Below are positions 33,569-43,600 of a stretch of 64,000 nucleotides of DNA, piece after piece. The stretch comes from Deltaproteobacteria bacterium (GTDB lineage: Bacteria; Desulfobacterota; Desulfuromonadia; Desulfuromonadales; BM103). The DNA is taken from the NCBI GenBank assembly GCA_005774545.1, contig VAUL01000001.1:1-64000 (forward strand), given 5' to 3'. The position numbers were made by a program, and so were the translations under genes. The notes under the pieces were generated by a model. The model did no database searches and was not told the origin of the DNA. It saw only the letters and a list, made by a program, of their open reading frames with translations. Every line of letters starts with the position of its first letter. Position 1 is the first letter of the stretch.

Positions 33569-36097
33569 ATGCAGGTTTCAACCATCCTTGACCATATCGA
33601 CAGCGGCCACATGGCGTTGCCGGAGTTTCAGCGCGGCTATGTCTGGAACCGGGAGCAAGTTCGCCGGCTCTTCACCTCGCTCTACAAGCGGCACCCGGTC
33701 GGCAGTCTCCTGGTGTGGGCCACGGAGTCGTCCGGAGCCTCGCATCGCGGCGACGCCCAACTCGCCTCCGGCATCGTCAAGCTGTTGCTGGACGGGCAGC
33801 AGCGCATCACCTCGCTCTACGGGGTGCTGCGCGGTCGGCCACCCAAGTTCTTCGACGGCAACGCCCAATCCTTCACCGGGCTCTACTTCCACCTTGAGAA
33901 GGAGGAGTTCGAATTCTACCAGCCGATCAAGATGAAGGACGATCCCCTGTGGATCGGCGTCACCGCACTGCTTAAGAACGGCGCAACCGGGCTCGGGAAC
34001 TATGTCGCCAAGCTGAGCCAGGACCCCTCACTGGTCGCGAAGGTCGGCGAGTATGCAGGCCGCCTGAGCACGATCCTCGGCATCAGCGAGATCAACTTAC
34101 ACGTCGAGGAAGTGACTGGCAAGGAGAAGACCATCGACGTCGTGGTCGAGATCTTCAACGCCGTCAACAGCGGCGGCACGACCCTCTCGAAAGGCGACCT
34201 GGCTCTGGCGAAGATCTGTGCCGAGTGGCCGGAGGCCAGAGACAGGATGAAGTTGGCCCTGGCGGGATGGGCCAAGTCTGACTACCACTTCGATCTCGAC
34301 TGGCTGCTGCGCAACATCAACACGGTTATCACGGGCGAGGCCAAGTTCCAGTTCCTGCACAACGCGACCAAGGCGAACGTCGAGGATGGGCTGAATCGTT
34401 CCATCAAGACCATCAACCAGGTGCTGAACATGATCAACGGGCGCTTGGGGCTCGATCATGATCAAGTCCTCTTCGGTAAGTTCGCCATCCCCGTCATGGT
34501 CCACTACCTTGACCGTCGGAAGGCTCAGCTTGATGCCACTGAAAGCGACAAGTTGCTGTTCTGGTTCCTGCAGTCAGCTATGTGGGGGCGCTTCTCGGGA
34601 TCGACCGAGAGCGTGATTGACCAGGACCTGGCGGCCATCGAGGATCTCAACGGCGGGCTCGACCGGTTGATCAGCCAGCTTCGCCTATGGCATGGCGGGT
34701 TGGTGACCGAGCCGGGACACTTCGCCGGGTGGAGCCTGGGCGCTCGCTTCTACCCGGTCCTGTACATGCTGACTCGTGTCGGCGCAGCGCGGGATTGGGG
34801 GACGGGTCTGCCGCTCAAAAGCAACCTGCTGGGGCAGATGAGCCGTCTGGAAGTGCACCATATCTTCCCCAAGGCGCAACTCTACAAGCTCGGCCATGGC
34901 CGGGCCGACATCAACGCCGTCGCCAACTTCTGCTTCCTCACCAAGCTGACCAATCTCAACATCAGCGACAAACGCCCCGAGGTTTACTTCCCGCAGGTGG
35001 AAAAGAGTCACCCGGGAGCCTTGGCCTCTCAGTGGATCCCCATGGACCCCGAGCTGTGGAAGCTGGAGAACTACCATGCCTTCCTGACTGCTCGCCGGGA
35101 GTTGCTGGCCAACGCGGCTAACGACTTCATGATTGATCTCCTCCACGGGGACGACAGCCTCATGAAGGCCCCTGTTGCCGTCGTGCAGATTCAACCGGCG
35201 GTCGCAGTGCCGATCACGGTGACCCGCATCGACAGTGAGAATGAGGAAGAAGAGCTGTTGGCGCTGGTGGAATGGGTGGCCGAGAAGGGTTTGCCAGAAG
35301 GGTCGTTATTGCACGAAATCGCCGACCCTGTCAGCGGCGAGTCGATGGCCATCTTCGACCTGGCGTGGCCTCACGGGCTCCAGGAAGGCCTCAGCCAGCC
35401 GGTCGCGGTCCTGCTCAACGAAGAGCAAGAGGTTCATACTCTAGCCAACAACCAGGGCTATCGGTACTTCACCAATGTTCAGGAGTTCAAGAATTACGTT
35501 CTTCGTGAAGTCGTAGCCGAAGAGGGCGAACTTTTTTCAGCTCTACCCAACGATCGATTTGATCCGAACAGCCGGCGCTATCAAGTCTGGTCCTATATCG
35601 ATTCGAAGGGTCCGGCAACAAACGAGCAGATCGCGTCGGGCACCGGGATTGACATCGCCACAGTAAAGGATTGCACGAAAAAGTTGTGCGCTGACGGCAA
35701 GGCCACAAGCAGCTGGACTGACAAAACCCTTGTCGCCAAGGAACCGTCCAAGGGGTGGCAGGAGATCTTCAAGGTCGGTGCGGAGGGTGGCGCCATTTCT
35801 GTCATGGGAAAAAGGGATGCAGGAGGGTGCTGGACTTTCGCCTTGGTCACGGACGAGAGTACGCTGGGGTGCCTGTTTGACGAGTTCGCTGGGCAGGATC
35901 TCCGTTCTTCTGAGCTTTCGGATTCATGGGAGGGTATTCTTAAGATGATAGACAGGTACCCCTGGACGAAACTTTACCCGCTCGAACCCTTCCACGAGGA
36001 TTTCAAGAAGCTGATCTGGGCGGCCGTCCAGGTCAGAGGGACCGATGAGCATCGAATGGGTGACTGGGCACGTTGCTGCGGACTTGGGAGTAATTAA
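33569..36097 (+). CDS. GmrSD-like DUF262/HNH protein
   Basis: 842 residues. The DUF262 part is clear: MALPEFQRGYVWNREQVRRL, LLLDGQQRITSLYG and later NAVNSGGTTLSKGDLALAKI. The DUF1524-type HNH motif is VHHIFPKAQL near residue 430, with NFCFLTKLTNLNISDK after it. These two domains together make up GmrSD-type (type IV) enzymes that hydrolyse nucleotides and cut modified DNA. After ~540 come extra domains, including a winged-helix-like segment (YQVWSYIDSKGPATNEQIAS). The active sites look complete. It lies in an operon with methylase, helicase and nucleases. Confidence 0.85.
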   Translation: MQVSTILDHIDSGHMALPEFQRGYVWNREQVRRLFTSLYKRHPVGSLLVWATESSGASHRGDAQLASGIVKLLLDGQQRITSLYGVLRGRPPKFFDGNAQSFTGLYFHLEKEEFEFYQPIKMKDDPLWIGVTALLKNGATGLGNYVAKLSQDPSLVAKVGEYAGRLSTILGISEINLHVEEVTGKEKTIDVVVEIFNAVNSGGTTLSKGDLALAKICAEWPEARDRMKLALAGWAKSDYHFDLDWLLRNINTVITGEAKFQFLHNATKANVEDGLNRSIKTINQVLNMINGRLGLDHDQVLFGKFAIPVMVHYLDRRKAQLDATESDKLLFWFLQSAMWGRFSGSTESVIDQDLAAIEDLNGGLDRLISQLRLWHGGLVTEPGHFAGWSLGARFYPVLYMLTRVGAARDWGTGLPLKSNLLGQMSRLEVHHIFPKAQLYKLGHGRADINAVANFCFLTKLTNLNISDKRPEVYFPQVEKSHPGALASQWIPMDPELWKLENYHAFLTARRELLANAANDFMIDLLHGDDSLMKAPVAVVQIQPAVAVPITVTRIDSENEEEELLALVEWVAEKGLPEGSLLHEIADPVSGESMAIFDLAWPHGLQEGLSQPVAVLLNEEQEVHTLANNQGYRYFTNVQEFKNYVLREVVAEEGELFSALPNDRFDPNSRRYQVWSYIDSKGPATNEQIASGTGIDIATVKDCTKKLCADGKATSSWTDKTLVAKEPSKGWQEIFKVGAEGGAISVMGKRDAGGCWTFALVTDESTLGCLFDEFAGQDLRSSELSDSWEGILKMIDRYPWTKLYPLEPFHEDFKKLIWAAVQVRGTDEHRMGDWARCCGLGSN

Positions 36098-36099
36098 CC

Positions 36100-36849
36100 A
36101 TGAGTGGAGAAAGCAGACCTTTCCGCATCGGCACCTGGAATCTTGACCGCTCGGGCATCCGGGGCTGCGACCGGCTGCAGCCACAGATCGAAAAGCTGCT
36201 GCAATTCAACGCCGATGTGTGGATCCTGACGGAAACGCACACCTCCAATGCGCTGCCAGGGTATACATCGTTAGCCTCATCGCAGGATACGACCTTTCAC
36301 AAGGAGGGCGAGAGCTGCGCAGCCATCTGGTCGCGCTACCCGCTCAAGAAGATCGAGACGGTAGACCCCACCTCCAACGTCTGTGCCGAACTGGAGTCGT
36401 CATTCGGCCCGATGCTGGTCTATGGCACGATCATCACCTATCACGCAGACGGGGTCAGTGAAGGGCTAGCTCAGCCATGGGAGCGCCACCGACAAGCCGT
36501 CCTGGAGCAGACGGCCGAGTGGCGGGCGCTCCGCCAACGCTACCCTGACCACCTCTTCTGCGTAGCCGGCGACTTCAACATGAACCTGGACGGCCGTCGT
36601 TGGTACGGGGTCCAGGATGCCAAGGAGAACCTGCTGAAGGGGCTGGAGGCTGCCGACCTATATTGTGCGACCCGTGATGACCTGCAGGCACCACCGTACA
36701 ACTTGTCGCGGTCGACAGTGAATCACATTTGCCTGTCTAAGGAGTTGAAGGCAACGACACCCGTTGAGGTGTGGGAGGGGACGGTGGCCGGATTTCAGCT
36801 GAGCGATCACAACGGAATACTGGTCGAGATTTTCAAAGACAGAGGATGA
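36100..36849 (+). CDS. Endonuclease/exonuclease/phosphatase (EEP) family nuclease
   Basis: 249 residues. FRIGTWNLDRSG at the N-terminus, WILTETHTS, VAGDFNMNLDG (~156) and a final SDHNGILVEIF give the N, E, D-x-N and D-H residues of the metal-dependent EEP fold (DNase I, exonuclease III). Two bases after the GmrSD-like stop, so they are translationally coupled. Probably a nuclease, though phosphodiesterase on small molecules is possible for this fold. Confidence 0.85.
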   Translation: MSGESRPFRIGTWNLDRSGIRGCDRLQPQIEKLLQFNADVWILTETHTSNALPGYTSLASSQDTTFHKEGESCAAIWSRYPLKKIETVDPTSNVCAELESSFGPMLVYGTIITYHADGVSEGLAQPWERHRQAVLEQTAEWRALRQRYPDHLFCVAGDFNMNLDGRRWYGVQDAKENLLKGLEAADLYCATRDDLQAPPYNLSRSTVNHICLSKELKATTPVEVWEGTVAGFQLSDHNGILVEIFKDRG

Positions 36850-36853
36850 TGCA

Positions 36854-37150
36854 ATGACTAAATCAGATCTTGTTGAACAGATCCAATCGGCAACGGGTCT
36901 TACGATGAAGGAGTCGACAGCCCTGTTCGACACCGTCATGGAGATTATGAAGGCGACCTTGGAGCGTGGCGAAGCCATCAAGGTGAGCCGATTCGGCAGT
37001 TTCGAGGTCAGGGCGAAGAGTGCCCGCCGGGGCCGCGATCCGCAGACCGGCAAGGAGTTGACTATCACCCCGCGCCGGATACTGAGCTTCCGACCCAGCA
37101 ACATGTTGAAGCAGATGATCAATACCCACCCAGCGCAGTCCTCGACCTGA
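36854..37150 (+). CDS. IHF/HU family DNA-bending protein (IhfA-like)
   Basis: 98 residues with the complete fold: SDLVEQIQSATGLTMKEST, the dimer core, VSRFGSFEVRAKSARRGRDP and the arm tip NPQTG-like segment reading DPQTGKELTI. It closes the plus-strand operon, 4 bases after the EEP gene. DNA bending could help assemble the nuclease complex or an integration complex. Placement in the same transcript as restriction-type genes is unusual for a housekeeping IHF, so it is likely element-specific. Confidence 0.9.
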   Translation: MTKSDLVEQIQSATGLTMKESTALFDTVMEIMKATLERGEAIKVSRFGSFEVRAKSARRGRDPQTGKELTITPRRILSFRPSNMLKQMINTHPAQSST

Positions 37151-37348
37151 TACCCCTTCCGGCATTTCACGGAGCTTCCAGAGAGCGCCCCCGCGAATTC
37201 ACGAAGCCCTCGTAAGCGCATTAGTCTAACTGCTTGATATTACATGGTAATTCTGGAGGCCTTGATTTCCAAGGCTTTCCCGAAGGGGTCCGGCCCGAGG
37301 GCAAGGTTTCCAAGGGGTCGAGCCGGCGAGGTTTTCACGGTCGGCAGC

Positions 37349-37363
37349 TGGCACGGAATATGC
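37349..37363 (+). promoter_or_regulatory. Candidate sigma-54 promoter
   Basis: TGGCACG-GAAT-ATGC matches the -24/-12 consensus TGGCACG-N4-TTGC at 14-15 spacing, with one mismatch. Predicted transcription would start about 12 bases on. GGAGGG and the ATG at 37404 follow. Confidence 0.5.
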
Positions 37364-37403
37364 CCTACACATTGGCAACAACCATCTCGCCAACGGAGGG
37401 ACC

Positions 37404-38261
37404 ATGAAAGACACAACCGTACTCGCCAGCTTCATCAACAACATCAGAGTTCGCCTGCTTGCCGCCCAGGAGGAGGCCTGTCAGTACCTCGGAGACTTTT
37501 TGCCGGAAGACCTCGGTTACCTGATTGACACCATCGATCAGGAATTGGAATGTCTCGACCCCTGGGACTGCGACAAGGACGAGCCGGTGGACGGCTACTC
37601 GGCCGTCGAGTTGCTGCGCCAGCTGGATCTCGATGCCGGCACATGGGTGTTCGAGAGGTCCAAGCGCTACGAGATCGACGTCCAGGAGATTTTCGCTGCC
37701 TTTGCCTTTGCCAGGGCGAACGAGGGGTTGCATTGTTTGTCAGGCGACCCGGATCTGACCGATTATGCGGCGGCTGCCGAGCTCTGTGCCGATGCTTTTG
37801 CCGCGTTGCACTACGGCCACGAGGCCAGCATGCGTGCGGCGCCGGTGGTCCAGCAGGAACTTCGCGCAATCAAATTTTCAGATCGAGCCCGCAAGGGAGG
37901 AGAGGCGAAGAAGCGGAACCTGGCCGAAGTCGAAGCAACCGTCATCATTAATGAATTCATCAAGATACAAGCTTCAGGCGATGACTTTCTGACCGAAGTT
38001 GTCGGGGACAAGAAGAAAGGTTACGCGATCAGGAGGAATGGGAAGGTCAACGTAGAGGCGTGTGCCAGACTTATCTACGACCGATATACAAAGTTAGGCT
38101 GCGAGATGGGGTATATCAGGAAGTCCATCAAGAAGCACCTGGCAGGAGACGAAACCGTTTCCTCAATGCTCGAACCCGTCGCCGAAGTCACGATTGACGA
38201 AGAATATCCTCCCAACGTTTACCCGACGAAGGTCGTCGCAACCCCTTCAGCCGACGCATAG
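37404..38261 (+). CDS. Hypothetical protein
   Basis: 285 residues, soluble, acidic in the first half (GYLIDTIDQELECLDPWDCD) and basic around residues 165-180 (DRARKGGEAKKRNLAEVE). The C-terminal segment (VNVEACARLIYDRYTKLG ... GYIRKSIKKHL) could be a helical DNA-binding part. No family recognised. A GGAGGG site lies four bases before the ATG. It stands alone with its own candidate sigma-54 promoter and a strong hairpin after it. Confidence 0.65.
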   Translation: MKDTTVLASFINNIRVRLLAAQEEACQYLGDFLPEDLGYLIDTIDQELECLDPWDCDKDEPVDGYSAVELLRQLDLDAGTWVFERSKRYEIDVQEIFAAFAFARANEGLHCLSGDPDLTDYAAAAELCADAFAALHYGHEASMRAAPVVQQELRAIKFSDRARKGGEAKKRNLAEVEATVIINEFIKIQASGDDFLTEVVGDKKKGYAIRRNGKVNVEACARLIYDRYTKLGCEMGYIRKSIKKHLAGDETVSSMLEPVAEVTIDEEYPPNVYPTKVVATPSADA

Positions 38262-38272
38262 ATCACTAAACC

Positions 38273-38313
38273 CGGCCGACATGACCCCTGTTCAAGCGAG
38301 GTCATGTCGGCCG
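38273..38313. terminator. 14-bp hairpin between convergent genes
   Basis: CGGCCGACATGACC and GGTCATGTCGGCCG pair perfectly around a 13-base loop, between the stops of the 37404 (+) and 38380 (-) genes. There is no T-run, but the position fits a bidirectional terminator. Confidence 0.6.
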
Positions 38314-38379
38314 ATGTCTCGAAAGTGTTAATAGCATTTCTCCCCAATGGCACTATTACACCGCATGTAAATAACATCG

Positions 38380-38844
38380 TTACTTCAGTATGTTACCGTC
38401 AAGGGATTGAGGCACGACCGTCTCGGCCATCAGCTTCAATTCTTTGAATCGGTTGGACTGGTCGAGAGTTCGCTTCAACTCACGCACGCGTTCATTGAGT
38501 TCTGGTCGGTGAAAATAAAAGGAATGAACGGCAACGACGTGGAGCAGTCGATCATGACCAGCTAACTCGATCGACCGCCCGCCTTCGCCGAAATACAACG
38601 TCACCCTGGTAATCTCCGAAGAGACATGGTCAAGACGTCCGACGATGTCGCCGGCATGGCAGCCGATGGCACGATCGGGGTTCTTGTGTCTCAACTTGAC
38701 GATCCGGTATGAGCCAGGATCACTGTGCATGGCGATCAGCGGTTCGGCGTGCAGGAAGAAAAGCCGGCCGGGGCTGACCATCTGCAGCCCCGGCCGATCA
38801 GATTGCCACCAGATCCTAGCGTAGGAACGGGGAATCCTGGTCAT
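38380..38844 (-). CDS. Hypothetical protein
   Basis: 154 residues, strand-rich first half and a helical, charged end (RPELNERVRELKRTLDQSNR). Four bases separate it from the gene upstream, and it is last in the minus-strand replication operon. No family recognised. Confidence 0.58.
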   Translation of the reverse strand: MTRIPRSYARIWWQSDRPGLQMVSPGRLFFLHAEPLIAMHSDPGSYRIVKLRHKNPDRAIGCHAGDIVGRLDHVSSEITRVTLYFGEGGRSIELAGHDRLLHVVAVHSFYFHRPELNERVRELKRTLDQSNRFKELKLMAETVVPQSLDGNILK

Positions 38845-38848
38845 CAGA

Positions 38849-39526
38849 TCAACCGATCAACTTCGCAGCCAGCATCAGGTCGTCACGCTCGCAGTTGGTT
38901 GCCCGGATCTCATAGGACCGCATTCCTTCCGTCGCAGCCACCATCTGGCGGATGCGTTCGTCATTACCGAGATAGAGTTTGGCTGCCAGGTAGTACACCG
39001 CCAGCACCGCGCGATCGACCTGGAAAGAGTGCCGCGACCTGATGTCCTCGTCCTCGTTGATGATGACACCGGGGTTGCCACGGAAGATGTTGACCGCCGA
39101 GCACCGGGCCACGATGCGGGCGATCACCTGCTCCCGGGCCGGCTCCTTGGGCGTCGGCGGACGGTGATTCTGCAGGACGATGGTGCCCTTGCGCGAGTCG
39201 TCCATGTGTTCGACCAGCGGGATGAACTTGTCGAGGGCGACATACTGCGGTTCGCCACCGGCGACGGCGAAGACGATCTGGAGATCGTTATTTCGCTTCC
39301 AGAGCCCCATGCTGGCAGGCTTGAAGGTGAAGCCCAGGTAGGGCTCCGGGGTCTGCTCCTCGACGTTGAGCTGGGCCATCTGGGACATGTTGACCATCGC
39401 TTTGTGGATGGCGGGTGTCTCCATGTGAACCCCCATGACATCGGTCAGCGGACCGAAGTCTATCTTCCTATCGGACATAAACTCCTCCTGGGTGTGGGGT
39501 GGTTGTTGCTTGGGTTTTTTGCTCAT
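38849..39526 (-). CDS. Hypothetical protein
   Basis: 225 residues. ATG 39526 has AGGAGG upstream and overlaps the stop of the preceding gene as ATGA. A second ATG at 39478 also has AGGAGG five bases before it, so two forms differing by 16 residues are possible. The body looks alpha/beta with a helical end (VLAVYYLAAKLYLGNDERIR). No family recognised. It belongs to the operon of the family B polymerase. Confidence 0.62.
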   Translation of the reverse strand: MSKKPKQQPPHTQEEFMSDRKIDFGPLTDVMGVHMETPAIHKAMVNMSQMAQLNVEEQTPEPYLGFTFKPASMGLWKRNNDLQIVFAVAGGEPQYVALDKFIPLVEHMDDSRKGTIVLQNHRPPTPKEPAREQVIARIVARCSAVNIFRGNPGVIINEDEDIRSRHSFQVDRAVLAVYYLAAKLYLGNDERIRQMVAATEGMRSYEIRATNCERDDLMLAAKLIG

Positions 39527-40608
39527 GAGTCAGGCCTCCTGTCCTGAAGATGACGGAACGGGTCAACGGACAGCTTGGTTTCCGCCTCGTCCATGAGGCG
39601 TTCGAACCGCTGCCGATCAAGACGCTGGCGACGCAGGGCCAGGTAGACGCACACGGCGCTATCGGCATCAAGCAAGAAGCTCGTAGAGAACGCGACCTCC
39701 AGGGTCCGTTCAGCCAGACCGACCACGTGGAGTGTCGAGGTCGCCGATTCGTAATGACCGGCGACGACCTTGATCTCCATCGGTACGTTGATCTCGACCT
39801 CAGGCAAGCCGCCGTTGATGTCCCTGGTATCGATCTCGCCGATGCGTTTGGTTTGACCGACATCGTCAATCAGCGCCTCGAACTTTCGGGCAGGCAACTT
39901 GAGGATGATCCCCTTGGGGTTGACGATGGTCACCCAGGGGTTGCGCCCCTTGGCGGACACCGACACGGCTGACAAGTGCTCACGGATTCCGCCGGCCAGG
40001 AGCATTTCAATGACCTGCTCTGCATCATCAGCGGGACCGATGTCGCGGATCCTGTTACAGACAACATCCATCTGCCCGGTCATAACCGGGCCACCCCCGG
40101 TCAGGCTCATGAGATGATTCCTGAGGTCAGGGTTCGTCGTACTGGCGATGACGTCGTCGCTGACCGGGTAGGAGTAGGCAACCGGGTTCACAACCGGCAG
40201 GCCCAGCGCCGCTTTGATCGCTCCCATCGTCTTCGCGACAACGGAATCGAACTCTTCATCCAACACGCGTAAATCTCCTTTCGTTCGGTAAGGGGTAGCG
40301 TCGCGGTTCATCATCCTCCGCAGATGCCATGAAACCGGTTGTCCACCCAGTTTGATCTGCCGCACCCTTCTGCCGCTTTTTCGCGCGACCAATTCGCGCT
40401 GTTCCGGCTCTGAAGCGATCACTGCCAGTACTGCTAGCAGTTCGGCTGCGACTTGGGCTCCATTGAACCGCTGGGCATCACGGAAACGGAGAGCCAGATC
40501 GGCGACGGCAACCCGTTTCCAGCGATACGGCGGAGTCCCCAGGAACGGGACCAGTTCAAGCACCATCAATCCGACGCCGTCATCTGCAAGCCAAAAGATC
40601 GAATCCAT
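39523..40608 (-). CDS. Hypothetical protein of the polymerase operon
   Basis: 361 residues without a recognisable family. The first ~60 residues read like a small hydrophobic-core domain (MVLELVPFLGTPPYRWKRVA); the middle is mixed alpha/beta (NPWVTIVNPKGIILKLPARK); the end is helical and basic (LALRRQRLDRQRFERLMDE). It starts 64 bases after the polymerase gene and is coupled to the next gene, so a replication accessory role is a reasonable guess. Confidence 0.62.
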   Translation of the reverse strand: MDSIFWLADDGVGLMVLELVPFLGTPPYRWKRVAVADLALRFRDAQRFNGAQVAAELLAVLAVIASEPEQRELVARKSGRRVRQIKLGGQPVSWHLRRMMNRDATPYRTKGDLRVLDEEFDSVVAKTMGAIKAALGLPVVNPVAYSYPVSDDVIASTTNPDLRNHLMSLTGGGPVMTGQMDVVCNRIRDIGPADDAEQVIEMLLAGGIREHLSAVSVSAKGRNPWVTIVNPKGIILKLPARKFEALIDDVGQTKRIGEIDTRDINGGLPEVEINVPMEIKVVAGHYESATSTLHVVGLAERTLEVAFSTSFLLDADSAVCVYLALRRQRLDRQRFERLMDEAETKLSVDPFRHLQDRRPDS

Positions 40609-40672
40609 GACCTGACCATAGCAGTAGGCATCGCTCCGGTCTTTTCATCTGCTTGGGGCCATTTAGCAGACG

Positions 40673-43600
40673 TCAAATTCGCGGATCGATGACGGTGGCC
40701 ATGATCACCCCGGCATCGCATTTCAACCGTTTCGCCAGCGCTCGAACTTCGGCCCGGCTGCGACTGCTGTCGGTCAGCCGATGTGGATAGAAGCGATCGT
40801 CGCGCTGGATGCGACTGAACTGGCCATCGGTCAGACCGAAGCGGCGCAAGGCTCGCTTGATCCAGGACGCCGAAGGCCGGTCGGGGAAGTCAGGTTGCAG
40901 CACGCAGCCGACCACTGCCTCCAGAGCACCGTTACTGACGACGTAACGACTTTTCGGTTGTGATCGATCTGCAGGCTTGATGAGCCGGGTCGCGCAGGCG
41001 GCGGCATCGGTACTGCACAACCCCAATTGCCTGAAGAGCTGAAGCAGTTGGGGCCGCTCGTGTGGAGAGCGACCGCCTGGGATGAAAAGCTTCGACGCGC
41101 AAACGTCCAGCATCTCCGGTGTCAGCGCTGGATGGAATGCTCGCAGCAGATCGTCGCGTCCGCGCAGATCGTCACTCAGATACAGTCGGCGAAACGGTTG
41201 GACCTGGCGACCATTGAGCACCGCCGTGGTGACCTCGGCGACTAGCGCCGGATTGAGGGTACTGTCCTCGACCGCGAAGAGCTGGGTAGCTGCATGCTCA
41301 TGATCAATGCCGATGATCAGCGAGACTTCCGCCACCAGATTCACCAGATGCGATGCCCGGCGCACGGTGTGGGGTTCCCATGCGCCTCGCGTGGCGTTCT
41401 TGACGTCATTGACCGTCCACGATGTTCGGGAGCCGCACCATGCTGGTGGCAGCTGGCACCAGTAGTCACTCAATCGTTGCGCCAGTTCGGGGTAGGGGGG
41501 CAGCTCTCCAGTCAGTTGCAGCTTGCCCTGGAGGGCGCCACGCAGCAGCAGACGCACGGCATGACCAACTTCGCCGCCCACGGACCGGGTGGTCTTGCCG
41601 CGCAGCTTGACGCGGTGGACGACTTCCGCAAGCCGCGCCACCCGCCCGCTCCGCCGAATGTTTTCGACCTGATAGCGATGCTTTTTCATTTCCGTCAGAT
41701 CCTTGAACGGCACAGTGTAGGGGGGCGGCAGGAGGGGACCCCCTTCGTACAAGGCGGTCGGCACGGCGAGGGGAAGGCGTTTGAAATCGAAGTCGCAGTT
41801 GAATCTACGCGGCACGATGATCCTGATGAGGTCCATCGTCCCTTTGGACTTCACGATCTTGCCGGCGGACGGCAAATTGTCCTGGTAGTAGGTCACGATC
41901 TCGTCGCGGCCATTCTCGGTCGCCATGAAGTGGTCGAGCAGATACTGCCCCTCGAAATTCTGGCGTAGCGCCTCATTCTCAAAAACGAACTTGCGCCGCT
42001 CCGGATCGGCAATGACTTCCTGCAGGGGAGGCTTGACGCCGAATTTTGCCAAGATGGTGATCTGACTGAGCGCAGAGTCGACGCCGGGCGGCAGCCTGAG
42101 CAAACCGATCTGGCCGCGAGCCTTCACGGCGACAACCTCGTCAGCCATCCCCTTGATCTCCAGGTAGGTGTCTTTGCCGGTCATCACCTTGCGGGCATGG
42201 CGGAACAGGCGCAACGGGATGAATGATTCAAACTCATCCAGAAGGCCGGTTGCATCGAATTCCGCAAGAACTCCGGCTACGCTCCAATCAACCTCTTCAA
42301 CCTTTTTAGGAATATGGAAGGTTTTATCCGAGTGCTCATCAGGCTTCACGGTCTTCAGCGTGTAGTACTTCCCAAGGACTGAATACCCTTCGTCGCAGGG
42401 CAAGCCGACCAAGAGACCGTCGGTCGTGCAGCTGGCGACGTCGATCCACCGCTCGGGTGGCTTGCCGGCGTTGAAGCGCTCGATGGCGTAGATCAGCGAT
42501 GACAGTGCGGCGCGGGCCGTGCCGGTGACCAGCGCGGCGACGATCGGGTCGGTGACTTTCGACGGTTCCTGGCGGTGCATTTCGAAGGTGGAAATGTCGC
42601 AAACATTGCGGGGATTCACTGCCTGACTGAATTTGCCATACAGCGAATTCATGAATTCTTTTAATAACTTATCGAAAATTTGTGCGGACGGATTCTCGCT
42701 GGCGGGGATCTTTTCGTAGCGGGCACGTTCGGTGGCCAGGCGGGAGAGATACGCTTGCATGTAGTAGATCGGCTGCCCGTTTTCATCGCGCTGGATCGGC
42801 AGCTCCAGGCTGCTGATGACATCGAGCCGGGCGCCGGCATCGAGGGCGAGCATCAGCTCCGGGTGCGTGAGCGTTGTTTCACCTTCGAGAGGAAAGACCA
42901 GGCCGAAGCGGCTGTGATGATGCAGCAGGGAAGGGTAGAGCGTGTGCCCGGGGCTATTATCGAACCAGAATTTCACTCTGGCGAAGCCGGGCACGACGCA
43001 CCGATTCAATTCCGAGTCCGGCTGAGATTCGGCTGCACACCAATCGGCGTACCATTGATTAAGCAGACTGTTGTCGTAGACGAGGGCCGCGTCCCGGATG
43101 CGTTGGGAGACCGTTGATGGCAGCGACTTGAGGACGCGTTCGAATTGCTGGGGAGAGATGGCCAAGGCCGCGCGGGCCTGTTTGATGTATTGGGCCGAGA
43201 CGTTATCGCGATCAAGGTCGGCGACCCGTTCGTCATCCAGCCGGTACGTCGGCAAGTACAGCTTGATGGGACCATCGAGATCAATGCGTGGTAGCAGCGC
43301 GGCGCATGACGGATAGCAACCTTTCAAGTCGACATCGAGCCAGGCTTTGTTTTTCGTTGATTCAAACTGACTGGTTCGCCCGCGTAAAAAGCATTCACCG
43401 CGACCGCCGTAGTAGGACCGGCGAACGAACCGGATGGCATCAGCAAGACGCGTCGATTTCAGCTGTTTCCGGTAAGCCTTGTGCCAGCTGTTTTCCTTGG
43501 TGAACGAGGCTACGGCCGCCGAGGCGATGGTGATGAAAAGCTTTTTAAATTTGCCACGATAGGCAAGCTCGTTAAGACTTTGCTGCAACAGGAAAAACAG

